This document shows positions 17,266-26,234 of a stretch of DNA of 64,000 bases, in pieces. Under the pieces are notes generated by a model, which saw nothing but the letters and a program-made list of their open reading frames with translations, did no database searches and was not told the DNA's origin. Numbering within the stretch: the stretch's first letter is position 1; every line of letters begins with the position of its first letter. This stretch comes from Lysobacter_K koreensis (lineage in GTDB: Bacteria; Pseudomonadota; Gammaproteobacteria; Xanthomonadales; Xanthomonadaceae): assembly GCF_042677045.1 (NCBI RefSeq), contig NZ_JBHTIH010000004.1:62001-126000 (forward strand). Direction: 5' to 3'. The position numbers and the translations under genes are program-made.

Positions 17266-19170
17266 ATGCCCTTTCTCCCCCGTGCCCTCGCCACCGCCGC
17301 GCTGCTGTTGTCCACGGCCGGCGCGGCGCACGCGGCCACGGTGCGTGCGGTCGAGATCCGCGGGCTCGACGAGGTCATGAGCCAGAACGTGCGGGTGTCG
17401 CTGTCGCTGGTCGACGCGATCGACAAGGAGCTGTCCGGGCGGCGACTGGCCTACCTGTTGCGCGAGGCCGAAGACGAGACGCGCGAGGCGCTGGAGCCGT
17501 TCGGTTACTACTCGCCGACGATCACCGTGCAGCGCACCCGCGATGGCGTGACCACCGTGGTCGGCGATCCCGCGACACCCGCGCCCGCCACTGCCACCGC
17601 CACCGCCGCGACCGGTGAGGCGGACGCGGACGAAGCCGACACCCGCCGCGCCGCGAACACCTCGCCGGTCACGGTGACGATCAGCGTCGAACTCGGAACG
17701 CCGGTCACCGTGCGCGACGCGCGTGTCGCGATCGAGGGCGCCGGCGGCGACGACCGCTACCTCAAGCGGGACCTCGGCGAGTTCAAGCCGCAGGCCGGCG
17801 ACGTGTTCGACCACGAGGTCTACGAGACCAGCAAGGCGCGCATCACCCGCCGGCTGGCCGAGCGTGGCTACTTCGATGCCGATTTCGCCAGCCGCCGGGT
17901 CGAAGTCACGCGCGCGCAGCACGCCGCCGACATCGAGCTGGTCTGGAGCAGCGGCGAGCGCTACGACATGGGCCCGACCACGTTCGAACAGACGCCCAAG
18001 CGGATCATCCGCGAGAGCCTGCTCGAGCGGCTGGTGTACTGGGAGGTCGGCAGCTACTACCACCAGGGCAAGCTCGACCGCTTGCGCGAATCGCTGGCGC
18101 GGCTGGACTACTTCGCCAGCATCGACATCGCGCCGCACCCGGAGGACGCGGTCGACGGCGAGGTGCCGGTCACCGTCACCCTGACCCCGGCCAAGCGCAG
18201 CATCTATACCGCCGGCCTCAGCTACGGCACCGACAGCGGCGCCGGTGTCCGCCTCGGCGGCGAGCGCCGCTACCTCAACGACCGCGGCCACAAGGCGCTG
18301 GCGCAGATCGACTGGGCGGAACGGCGCAAGACCCTGACCGGGCAGTACCGCATTCCCGCGTTCGCTTACCTCGACGGCTGGTACACGCTCAGCGCACAGG
18401 CCGCCGACGAGCAGACCGACTACATCGACAACCGCCGCATCGAGCTCGTCGCCAGCCGCAGCGGCGAGCTCAACCCGCGCTGGACCGCGGTCGCCTCGCT
18501 GCATGCGTTGCGCGAGCGCTGGGCCTACACCGCCGAGGACGATGGCGACCCGCTGACGCCGCCGATGTACCGCTACGCGACCTTCAGCTACCCGTCGCTG
18601 CGCGGCGAGTACATCGACGCCGACGACCGCATCCACCCGCGCGACGGACTCGGCGGCACGCTGATGCTGCGCGGCGGCGTCGAAGGCGCGGGCTCGGACG
18701 TGAGCTTCGCCCAGGTCCACGCCAGCGCGCGCTGGTACCGCGGGCTGGGTCCGCAGAGCCGGTTGATCACCCGCGGCGAGCTCGGCCATACCTTCGTCGA
18801 CGCGCGGATCGGCACGCTGCCGCCAAGCCTGCGCTTCCATGCCGGCGGCGACCGCAGCATCCGCGGCTACGCGTGGCGCGAGGTCGGCCCGCGCATCGGC
18901 CCCGCCGGCGACCAGTTCCCGGTCGGCGCGCGCAACGTCGCCACCGGCAGCGTCGAGTACGAACAGTATTTCGGCCGCGGCGAGTGGGGCGCGGCGGCGT
19001 TCCTCGACGGCGGCAGCGCGTTCAACGATTCGCCGGTGTGGCGCACCGGCGTCGGCGTCGGCCTGCGCTGGAAGTCGCCGGTCGGGCCGGTGCGCATCGA
19101 CGTCGCGCACGGGCTCGACGATCCCGACTCGTCGTTCCAGCTGTACCTCAACATCGGCGCGGACCTGTAG
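17266..19170 (+). CDS. tamA: translocation and assembly module outer-membrane subunit TamA
   Basis: 634-aa Omp85-family protein: signal peptide (MPFLPRALATAALLLSTAGAAHA), POTRA-like repeats over roughly residues 25-310 and a C-terminal 16-strand barrel ending in LYLNIGADL. The lid-lock loop SIRGYAW (after GGDR) is present. With TamB it inserts or transports envelope components across the periplasm. Between POTRA 1 and 2 sits a low-complexity Ala/Thr/Asp insert (about residues 103-140) not usual for the family. The next gene, tamB, begins 2 bp later. Confidence 0.93.
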   Translation: MPFLPRALATAALLLSTAGAAHAATVRAVEIRGLDEVMSQNVRVSLSLVDAIDKELSGRRLAYLLREAEDETREALEPFGYYSPTITVQRTRDGVTTVVGDPATPAPATATATAATGEADADEADTRRAANTSPVTVTISVELGTPVTVRDARVAIEGAGGDDRYLKRDLGEFKPQAGDVFDHEVYETSKARITRRLAERGYFDADFASRRVEVTRAQHAADIELVWSSGERYDMGPTTFEQTPKRIIRESLLERLVYWEVGSYYHQGKLDRLRESLARLDYFASIDIAPHPEDAVDGEVPVTVTLTPAKRSIYTAGLSYGTDSGAGVRLGGERRYLNDRGHKALAQIDWAERRKTLTGQYRIPAFAYLDGWYTLSAQAADEQTDYIDNRRIELVASRSGELNPRWTAVASLHALRERWAYTAEDDGDPLTPPMYRYATFSYPSLRGEYIDADDRIHPRDGLGGTLMLRGGVEGAGSDVSFAQVHASARWYRGLGPQSRLITRGELGHTFVDARIGTLPPSLRFHAGGDRSIRGYAWREVGPRIGPAGDQFPVGARNVATGSVEYEQYFGRGEWGAAAFLDGGSAFNDSPVWRTGVGVGLRWKSPVGPVRIDVAHGLDDPDSSFQLYLNIGADL

Positions 19171-19172
19171 CG

Positions 19173-22100
19173 ATGGCGGGAGCCTTCAAGCGCACGCGCG
19201 CCGGCGCCGAACCGGACCTGGCGCCGGAGCAGCGCGAGGCGCGCATCGCCGAGCTGCGCGCGCGCCGGCGCGCGCGTGTGCGCTACCTCGCGATCCGCGG
19301 CGGCCTGTTCAGCGCCGCGCTGGTGCTGGCGCTGCTGGTGTTCGGCTACTGGCTGCTGACCACGATCGGCGGGCGCGAGCTGCTGCTGGCGCAGGTGGTG
19401 CAGCGCCTGCCCGACAACGCGACGCTGTCGTGGCAGCGCGCCGAAGGCCCGGCTCGCGGGCCGCTGACGCTGCACGGCGTGCGCTTCGCGTACACGCCGC
19501 AGTGCCAGCCCGACGACGACGCCTGCGTCCCCGCTGGCCCGATCGTGTTCACTGCGCGGCGCGCCTACCTGGATTTCGCGCTGCGGCCGCTGCTCGGTCG
19601 ACGGCTGCGCCTGGACGCGCTGCAGGTCACCGACGCCACCCTGCAGCTGCCCGAGAGCCACGAACCGTTCGAGCTGCCGCGCTGGCCCGACGTGCTGCCG
19701 CAGATCGCGCCACCGCTGGCGCTGCAGGCCGACGACGTGCGCATCGACGGCTTCAAGGTGCTGCTGGCCGGCAAGCAGCTGATCGACATCCGCAGCCTGC
19801 GCGGCGGGCTGGATGCGCAGCGCGGCCACCTGCACGTCGAGCGGCTGGTGGTCGACAGCGACCGCGGCCGCTTCACCGCGCACGGCGACTACGCCCCGCG
19901 CGACAACTACCACGCCGACTTGCGCGTAACCGCGGTGGTGCCGGTCCCCAACGCCCCACGCCGCTCGCCGCTGCGGTTGGGCTTCGTCGCCAAGGGCGAC
20001 CTGGCACGGATGGACGTGGCGCTGGCCGGCGCCGCGCCGGGACCGCTGCGCGCGACCCTGACCCTGCGCGGCGCGCAGCGCCCGCGTTGGCAGCTGCGCG
20101 CACGCGGCGAGGCAATCGACACTGCGCTGCTGGCCGGCGCCGACACGCCCGGCGAACCGCTGTCGCTGCGCCTGGATGCCGACGGCATCGGCGGCGACGC
20201 GACGCTGCGCGGGCAGTTCGACCGGGGCGACTTCAGCGCGACCGTGCTGCCTTCCAAGGTGAAACTCGAACAGCAGGTGCTGGAGTTCGCGCCGCTGTCG
20301 CTGCGCGTGTTCGATGGCCAGGTCACGGTGCGCGGCCGCGGCGATTTCGGCGAGAACCGCGGTGCGGCGCGCATCAACTACGCGATCAATGCGCGCGGAC
20401 TGCGCTGGGGCGGCGCGACGGCCCCCCCCGCGAGTCCGACCCGCGCGCCGGCGCCGCCCGCGATCGTCGCCGACGGCGCGTTCGGCCTGGCCGGCACCCA
20501 GCAGGCGTGGGCGTTGATCGGCAACGCCGCGTTCGTGCGCGACGGCGAGCGCGCGAGCGTGCGCCTCGACGGGCGCGGCCGCGGCCAGGCGCTGGTGATC
20601 CGCTCCCTCGAAGCGCAGATGCCGACCGGCACGCTCGACGCGCGCGGCGACATCGCGTGGGCGCCGAAGCTGCGCTGGCAGCTCGACGCGACCTTGGCCG
20701 GCTTCGACCCGGGCTACTTCGCGCCCGGCTGGGACGGCGCGGTCAACGGCACGCTGGCGACGCAAGGCGTTGCGCGCGACGTGACAATCGCCGCCGACGG
20801 CAGCGCGAGCGCCGGCTACGACGCCACGCTGCAGCTGTCGCAACTCGGCGGGAAGTTGCGCGGGCGCATGCTGGCCGGCAACGCGACCGTCAAGGCGCGG
20901 GGCGAGCGCTACGACGGCAACCTCGCGCTCGCGGTCGGCGCCAGCCGTATCGACGCGCAGGGCACGTTCGGCACCACGCCGCGCCTGCACTGGGACGCGA
21001 GCGCGACCCTGCGCGCGTTCGACCCGGGCTTCTTCGTCGCGGGCTGGGACGGCGCCGTCGATGGGCGCATCGCCAGCCGCGGCAACCTGCGCGCCGATGG
21101 CGGCATCGACGCCAGCCTCGACGCGCCGAAGCTCGGCGGCCAGCTGCGCGGGCGGCCGCTGTCGGGCCGCGCCAACCTCGCGATTGCCGGCGATTCGTAC
21201 AGCGGCGACGTCGACCTAGCGATCGGCGGCAGCCGCATCGACGCCCGTGGCCGCATCGCCGACACCCTCGACGTCGACGCCCGCCTGCAGCCGCTCAACC
21301 TCAACGACCTGGTGCCCGACGCCCGCGGCACGCTGCGCGGCACGTTGCGGCTGACCGGCGCGCGCACCGCGCCAAACATCGATGCCGACCTCAACGGCGC
21401 CGGGCTTGCGTTCGGCGAGCTGCGCGCCGCCACCCTGCTCGCCAAGGGCCGGCTGCCGTGGCGCGGCAGCGGCGGTGCCTTGACCGTGCGCGCCAGCGGC
21501 CTGCAGGCCGGCGTGCCGTTCGACACGTTGTCCATCGACGCGCGCGGCGCGGTCGAGGCGCTGCAACTGGGCGCGCAGGCGCGTGGCGAGATCGGTGAAC
21601 TCGCGCTGACCGGCAACGCGCGCAAGACCGGCGCGACCTGGGCCGGCACCCTCGCCTCGCTCTCGCTGGCCCCGGCGCGCGGCGCGCAGTGGCGCCTGCA
21701 GCAACCCGCGCAGTTCCGCTGGGACGGAAAAAACGGCGCGTTGTCGAACGCCTGCCTGGCCGCGAGCAGCGGCGGTTCGCTGTGCGCGAACGCGGACTGG
21801 CCGCGCCGCGGCCTCGACGTTCGCGGCGATGGCCTGCCGCTCGCGCTGCTGGTGCCGTACCTGCCCGAGCGCGAGGACCGGCGGCCGTGGCTGCTGCGTG
21901 GCGACGTCGGCCTCGTCGCGCAGCTGCGCCCGGTGGGCAACAGCTGGCGTGGCCAGGCGACGCTGACCTCGGCCAGCGGCGGCCTGCGCAACAGCGAACG
22001 TTCGCGCAGCGAACTGGTCCGCTATCAGGGCCTGGAGCTGCGTGCGACGTTCGACCCGCAACGCCTGCAGGCGCAGTTGGGAGCGACCCTCTTTGATGAC

Positions 22101-23402
22101 GGCCGCGTCGACGCGCGCATCAACACAGGCTGGGACGCGTACTCGCCGCTGAGTGGTGAGATCGCGCTCAACACCGACGAGCTGACGTGGATGGAGCTGC
22201 TGTCGCCCGACATCGTCGAGCCGACCGGCCGCCTCGACGGCCGCATCTCGCTGGCCGGCACGCGCGCGGCGCCGCGGCTGGGCGGGCAGGCGCGGCTCAC
22301 GCGGTTCAGCACCGAACTGCCGGCGCTGGCGATCACCCTGCGCGACGGCGACGTGCGCCTGGTCGCGCAGGCCGACGGCAGCGCGCGCATCAACGGCAGC
22401 GTGCGCTCCGGCGACGGCACGCTCAACGTCGACGGCACGCTGGGTTGGCAGGGCACCGACACGCCACTGGTCCTCAACGTGCGCGGCAACAACGTGCTGG
22501 TCTCGGACACGCGCGACCTGCACGCGGTCGCCAACCCCGACGTGACCGTGCGCTACAGCGCCGGCCAGCCGCTGCAGGTCACCGGCACCGTCACCGTGCC
22601 GGAAGCGCGCATCGACCTGGAGCGCCTCGACTCGGGCGTGTCGGCGTCGCCGGACGTGGTGGTGCTCGATCCGGCCGACCCCGAGGACAAGCTCGCCACC
22701 CCGCTCGACATGGACCTCACCATCGCGCTCGGCGACGAGGTCACGCTCAATGGCTTCGGCCTCGACGGCAGCCTCGGCGGCCGCCTGCGCGTGCGCGCAC
22801 GGCCGGGCCGCGAAATGATCGCGACCGGCGCGCTCGACATCGACGGCCGCTACACCGCCTACGGCCAGAAACTCGACATCACCCGCGGCCGGCTGGTGTG
22901 GAGCAACAGCCCGGTCGCGGATCCCATTCTCGACGTCCGCGCCGAGCGCGAGGTCGGCGAAGTCACCGCCGGCGTCGACGTCACCGGCCGCGCCTCGTCG
23001 CCGCAGGCGCGCGTGTGGTCGAATCCGTCCAGTTCGCAGTCCGAGGCGCTCGCCTACCTCGCGCTCGGCCGGCCGCTGTCGACCACCAGCGGCGACGAAA
23101 GCCGCCAGCTCAACGCCGCCAGCGCCGCGCTGTCGGCCGGCGGCAGCCTGCTCGCCTCGCAACTGGGTGCGCGCATCGGCCTCGACGATGCCGGGGTGAT
23201 GGAAAGCCGCGCCTTGGGCGGCAGCGTGCTCGGCATCGGCAAGTACCTGTCGCCCAAGCTCTACGTAGGCTACGGCGTGTCGCTGCTCGGCACGGGGCAG
23301 GTGCTGACCCTGAAGTACCTGCTGCGCAAGGGCTTCGACATCGAGATCGAATCGAGCACGGTCGAGAACCGCGCGTCGATCAACTGGCGCAAGGAAAAGT
23401 GA
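19173..23402 (+). CDS. tamB: translocation and assembly module inner-membrane subunit TamB
   Basis: 1409 aa. A cytoplasmic charged N-terminus, one transmembrane anchor (about residues 42-64), a very long periplasmic region of repeated beta-strand units, and the conserved C-terminal TamB (DUF490) domain with DLTIALGDEVTLNGFGLDGSL, ITRGRLVWSN and YLALGRPL. AsmA-like bridge proteins of this type are implicated in phospholipid transport to the outer membrane and work with TamA. The middle contains internal duplications, for example FDPGYFAPGWDGAVNG and FDPGFFVAGWDGAVDG at about 300-bp spacing. In an operon with tamA and the following gene. Confidence 0.95.
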   Translation: MAGAFKRTRAGAEPDLAPEQREARIAELRARRRARVRYLAIRGGLFSAALVLALLVFGYWLLTTIGGRELLLAQVVQRLPDNATLSWQRAEGPARGPLTLHGVRFAYTPQCQPDDDACVPAGPIVFTARRAYLDFALRPLLGRRLRLDALQVTDATLQLPESHEPFELPRWPDVLPQIAPPLALQADDVRIDGFKVLLAGKQLIDIRSLRGGLDAQRGHLHVERLVVDSDRGRFTAHGDYAPRDNYHADLRVTAVVPVPNAPRRSPLRLGFVAKGDLARMDVALAGAAPGPLRATLTLRGAQRPRWQLRARGEAIDTALLAGADTPGEPLSLRLDADGIGGDATLRGQFDRGDFSATVLPSKVKLEQQVLEFAPLSLRVFDGQVTVRGRGDFGENRGAARINYAINARGLRWGGATAPPASPTRAPAPPAIVADGAFGLAGTQQAWALIGNAAFVRDGERASVRLDGRGRGQALVIRSLEAQMPTGTLDARGDIAWAPKLRWQLDATLAGFDPGYFAPGWDGAVNGTLATQGVARDVTIAADGSASAGYDATLQLSQLGGKLRGRMLAGNATVKARGERYDGNLALAVGASRIDAQGTFGTTPRLHWDASATLRAFDPGFFVAGWDGAVDGRIASRGNLRADGGIDASLDAPKLGGQLRGRPLSGRANLAIAGDSYSGDVDLAIGGSRIDARGRIADTLDVDARLQPLNLNDLVPDARGTLRGTLRLTGARTAPNIDADLNGAGLAFGELRAATLLAKGRLPWRGSGGALTVRASGLQAGVPFDTLSIDARGAVEALQLGAQARGEIGELALTGNARKTGATWAGTLASLSLAPARGAQWRLQQPAQFRWDGKNGALSNACLAASSGGSLCANADWPRRGLDVRGDGLPLALLVPYLPEREDRRPWLLRGDVGLVAQLRPVGNSWRGQATLTSASGGLRNSERSRSELVRYQGLELRATFDPQRLQAQLGATLFDDGRVDARINTGWDAYSPLSGEIALNTDELTWMELLSPDIVEPTGRLDGRISLAGTRAAPRLGGQARLTRFSTELPALAITLRDGDVRLVAQADGSARINGSVRSGDGTLNVDGTLGWQGTDTPLVLNVRGNNVLVSDTRDLHAVANPDVTVRYSAGQPLQVTGTVTVPEARIDLERLDSGVSASPDVVVLDPADPEDKLATPLDMDLTIALGDEVTLNGFGLDGSLGGRLRVRARPGREMIATGALDIDGRYTAYGQKLDITRGRLVWSNSPVADPILDVRAEREVGEVTAGVDVTGRASSPQARVWSNPSSSQSEALAYLALGRPLSTTSGDESRQLNAASAALSAGGSLLASQLGARIGLDDAGVMESRALGGSVLGIGKYLSPKLYVGYGVSLLGTGQVLTLKYLLRKGFDIEIESSTVENRASINWRKEK

Positions 23403-24172
23403 TGGACCAACGCATGGCGCCGACCCGTTACCAGGCGATCGCGCGCATGCGCCGGCGACTCGAGCGCGATGGCTGGCCGCGCCTGCAGATGATGTTGCTG
23501 GTGACGATCACCGGTGGCGCCGGCTTCGTCGCGTCGTGGGCGCTGCTGCAGCTGGGCGTCGGCGCCATGTGGCTGCGTTATCCGCTCGCGCTGTGCCTGG
23601 CCTACGCGGCCTTTCTGCTGATGCTGTGGCTGTGGTTGCGCACCCGCGCTCACGACTGGGTCGACGGCTGGGATGGCAGCGGCATCGACCTGGCCACTTC
23701 GCCAGGCACTGGCGGATCCGCTCCTTGGGGCGGCCTTGGCGGCAACAGTGGCGGCGGCGGCGCGAGCAGTTCGTTCGACGCTGCCGACAGCAGTCCAGCA
23801 GACGCGCTCTCCGGTCCGATCGGCGACGCCCTGGGCGCAGCGGCGGATGCCGACGAACTGGCGATCCCGATGGTCGCGGTAGTCGTCGCGGTCGCCGTGG
23901 TGGCCCTGCTGGCGCTGTCGTCGCTGTTCGTGGTCTGGTCGGCACCGGTGCTGTTCGCCGAGTTGCTGGTCGATGGCGCGCTGGCCGCCGGCCTGTACCG
24001 CCGGCTGCGCGGGATCGATGCGCGGCACTGGCTGGAAAGCGCGGTGCGCCGCACCTGGCTGCCGTTCGTGCTCACGGCCTTGTGCGTCACCGCCGCGGGC
24101 TGGGGCATGGCGAAGTACGTCCCCGGCGCCGATTCGCTTGGCGATGTGGTGGCGCAGGTGCAACGCGACTGA
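23402..24172 (+). CDS. membrane protein coupled to tamAB, function unknown
   Basis: 256 aa whose ATG overlaps the tamB TGA (TGATG). Four to five hydrophobic segments. A Gly/Ser-rich linker (about residues 99-125, including GGNSGGGGASSSF) separates two N-terminal helices from a C-terminal set. No family motif is recognised. The overlap implies co-translation with TamB and so perhaps an envelope role, which is inference only. Confidence 0.75.
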   Translation: MDQRMAPTRYQAIARMRRRLERDGWPRLQMMLLVTITGGAGFVASWALLQLGVGAMWLRYPLALCLAYAAFLLMLWLWLRTRAHDWVDGWDGSGIDLATSPGTGGSAPWGGLGGNSGGGGASSSFDAADSSPADALSGPIGDALGAAADADELAIPMVAVVVAVAVVALLALSSLFVVWSAPVLFAELLVDGALAAGLYRRLRGIDARHWLESAVRRTWLPFVLTALCVTAAGWGMAKYVPGADSLGDVVAQVQRD

Positions 24173-24289
24173 CCGAAGCAGGTGCCGTCTCGGTCTGGTC
24201 TTGTCGACGGTAACCGAGCAACGAGCGCAGGAATCGGGTTCCAGCGCGGAAAACCAGCGTCATCAATCGCTGATGGGTGCCGACGCCTG

Positions 24290-24733
24290 CTACGCGAGGG
24301 GATCGACGGCCTCGATGTGGACATCGGCGAACCACAGCTGTTGCCAGCGCGAGCGCTTGTCGTCGGGCACCAGGCGCTGCGGCGATGCCGATTGTGCCGA
24401 TGCGAAGCCAGGCTCGCCGTCGAGCACGCGCGCGTTGACCGCCGCGTACAGGCGGCCTTCGATCTCGCACGTCACCAGCACCAGCACCGCGCAGCGCGCG
24501 CACGCGAGGCAATCGGCCTGGCCGGAGCCCTGCCGGTAGCGCAGCACCGCCGCGGCATCGCGCTGCACCACCCGCAGTGAACCGCGCGCGTCGGACAACC
24601 AGGCCGCGCCGTGCTTGCGGCAGAAGCTGCAATCGCAGCACCGTGGGGCATAGCTCGCGGCCGGCTGCGTCAACACCAGATCGACGACGAGGTTGCCGCA
24701 ATGGCAGCCGCCCCGCAGCGCGGTGGCGCTCAT
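24290..24733 (-). CDS. GFA/CENP-V zinc-binding domain protein
   Basis: 147 aa with the Cys pattern of the Gfa-like family: GGCHCGN near the N-terminus, CCDCSFCRKHG, then CLACARC in place of the usual CxxC, binding zinc. Members have been linked to thiol or S-hydroxymethyl-glutathione chemistry, but most are uncharacterised. Its ATG overlaps the stop of the upstream lipoprotein gene (ATGA), so the two are translated together. Confidence 0.82.
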   Translation of the reverse strand: MSATALRGGCHCGNLVVDLVLTQPAASYAPRCCDCSFCRKHGAAWLSDARGSLRVVQRDAAAVLRYRQGSGQADCLACARCAVLVLVTCEIEGRLYAAVNARVLDGEPGFASAQSASPQRLVPDDKRSRWQQLWFADVHIEAVDPLA

Positions 24734-26022
24734 GGCGAGGCCGCGTAGCGTGCGCCCCGCAAACCTGGCTTGCCGTCGACGACGTCGGTCCAGACCACGT
24801 AGGCGCCATCGCCACTGAGCGCGAGTTGCGGGAAGCCGGTCGCGCGGCCGCGGCCTTGCAGCTTCGCGACCTCGACGCGTTGCAACTCGCGCGACAGGTC
24901 GGGCGCGTATCGGGCCAGCTGCACGGACTGGCCGTTCGCGTCCTCGCGCATCCACAACAGCCACGCCGCATCGGCGGACAGCGCAACGTCGACGCGGCCC
25001 TGCACTTGCGCGCCCTGATCGAGCACCAGCGGCGCGGCAAACGTGGCGCCGGCATCGGCGCTGCGCGCGATCTTGAGCGTCGGCACGTCGTTGGCCGCGG
25101 TGTACCAGGCGACGACGGCCTCCTCGCCGCGCGCGGCCACCGCCGGGCCGTTGACCGGGCAGGCCGGCATCTTCCAGCGGTCGGCGTGGACGATCCGGCC
25201 CGGCGCCGCGGCGCCATCGAGCCGCTGCGCGACGATGTCGCGGATCTCATCCGGCGTGCGTCCGCGGTACACCAGCAGCGGGCCGCGCGCGGTCAGCGCG
25301 GCGTCGGTCTGGCAACAGTCGCAGGTCATCGCATCGAGTTCGCGTTCGCCGCCGCGTTCCAGGCCTGCATCGAAGGTCGCGGTACGCAGCGACATCGCGC
25401 CGGCATGGCCGTCTTGGTCGGCATGGCGCGCATGCGATGCGCCGCCGGCGCTGCCCTCATCCTGCGTGTTGCGGCCGTCGAGCCAGGCGATCCCGAGCGT
25501 GTCGCGCGACGCCGGCCACAGGGACACGAAGCCGTGCTCGGTCGCGGTGCCGTCGTCGTTGACCAGCAGCGGTGGCGACCAGCTGCTGCCGCCATCGCTC
25601 GAACGCACCAGCGCGACGTCGTAGGCGTAGGTCGCCGCGGCCGACTTCTGCAGCCAGTGCGCCCACAGCGCGCCGTCGGCGGTGGCGGCGATGTGCGGGG
25701 TGTCGGCCCAGTTGACAAACCAGGTGGTGCCGATGGCGATGGTCTGGCTCGGTTGCCAGGCGCCGCGGGCATCGGTGCGCGCGAATCTGAGCGCATGGCC
25801 GCCGGCCTGCGGTTCGATCCACGCCAGCAGCACGTGCCCGTCGGGCGTGGCCACCAGGTCCGGTTGCGCGGCAATCGCGGCGCTGGGCAGCGGCCAGTCT
25901 TGCCGTGCGTAGACGCGGGAGGCGACGGGCGGTGTGGCCGGCGCCGCCGCAGACGCCGCCGGCGGACGTTCGCAGGCGGACAGCAGCAGAGCGAGAGCGG
26001 GGACCAAGGCGACGGTTTTCAT
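24730..26022 (-). CDS. lipoprotein with sialidase-like propeller repeats
   Basis: 430 aa with a lipoprotein signal (LALLLSACERPP, lipid Cys at 17). BNR/Asp-box-like repeats appear as SSDGGSSWSPP and SADAGATFAAP, so a six-bladed propeller is expected. No sialidase catalytic Arg triad or FRIP motif is evident. A Cys cluster, MTCDCCQTDA, in the middle is unusual and may bind metal. Four-nt overlap with the downstream Cys-rich GFA protein. Function unknown. Confidence 0.78.
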   Translation of the reverse strand: MKTVALVPALALLLSACERPPAASAAAPATPPVASRVYARQDWPLPSAAIAAQPDLVATPDGHVLLAWIEPQAGGHALRFARTDARGAWQPSQTIAIGTTWFVNWADTPHIAATADGALWAHWLQKSAAATYAYDVALVRSSDGGSSWSPPLLVNDDGTATEHGFVSLWPASRDTLGIAWLDGRNTQDEGSAGGASHARHADQDGHAGAMSLRTATFDAGLERGGERELDAMTCDCCQTDAALTARGPLLVYRGRTPDEIRDIVAQRLDGAAAPGRIVHADRWKMPACPVNGPAVAARGEEAVVAWYTAANDVPTLKIARSADAGATFAAPLVLDQGAQVQGRVDVALSADAAWLLWMREDANGQSVQLARYAPDLSRELQRVEVAKLQGRGRATGFPQLALSGDGAYVVWTDVVDGKPGLRGARYAASP

Positions 26023-26081
26023 GGCCGCAGCGTACTCCCGAGACCGACCGGCGCGGAGGGGTGTTCGGCGTGCGGCGATTG

Positions 26082-26162
26082 GTAGGGCGGGTTTCAACCC
26101 GCCGTGGCGGCACGCGGGTCGGCGCGAGGTGGGCCACGGGCGGCGGGTTGAAACCCGCCCTA
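26082..26162. repeat. inverted pair of GGCGGGTT palindromes
   Basis: TAGGGCGGGTTTCAACCCGC (from 26083) and GGCGGGTTGAAACCCGCCC (from 26142) face each other around about 35 bp. Each unit is itself palindromic. Located between the mnmG 3' end and the lipoprotein promoter region. No gene in 26023-26234. Confidence 0.75.
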
Positions 26163-26234
26163 CGCGCCGCGACAGCTCGCGAGTGCGACGGTTCCCGACG
26201 CGCCGCCGCGCGCGAGGGATAACGGCTTGCCTAC

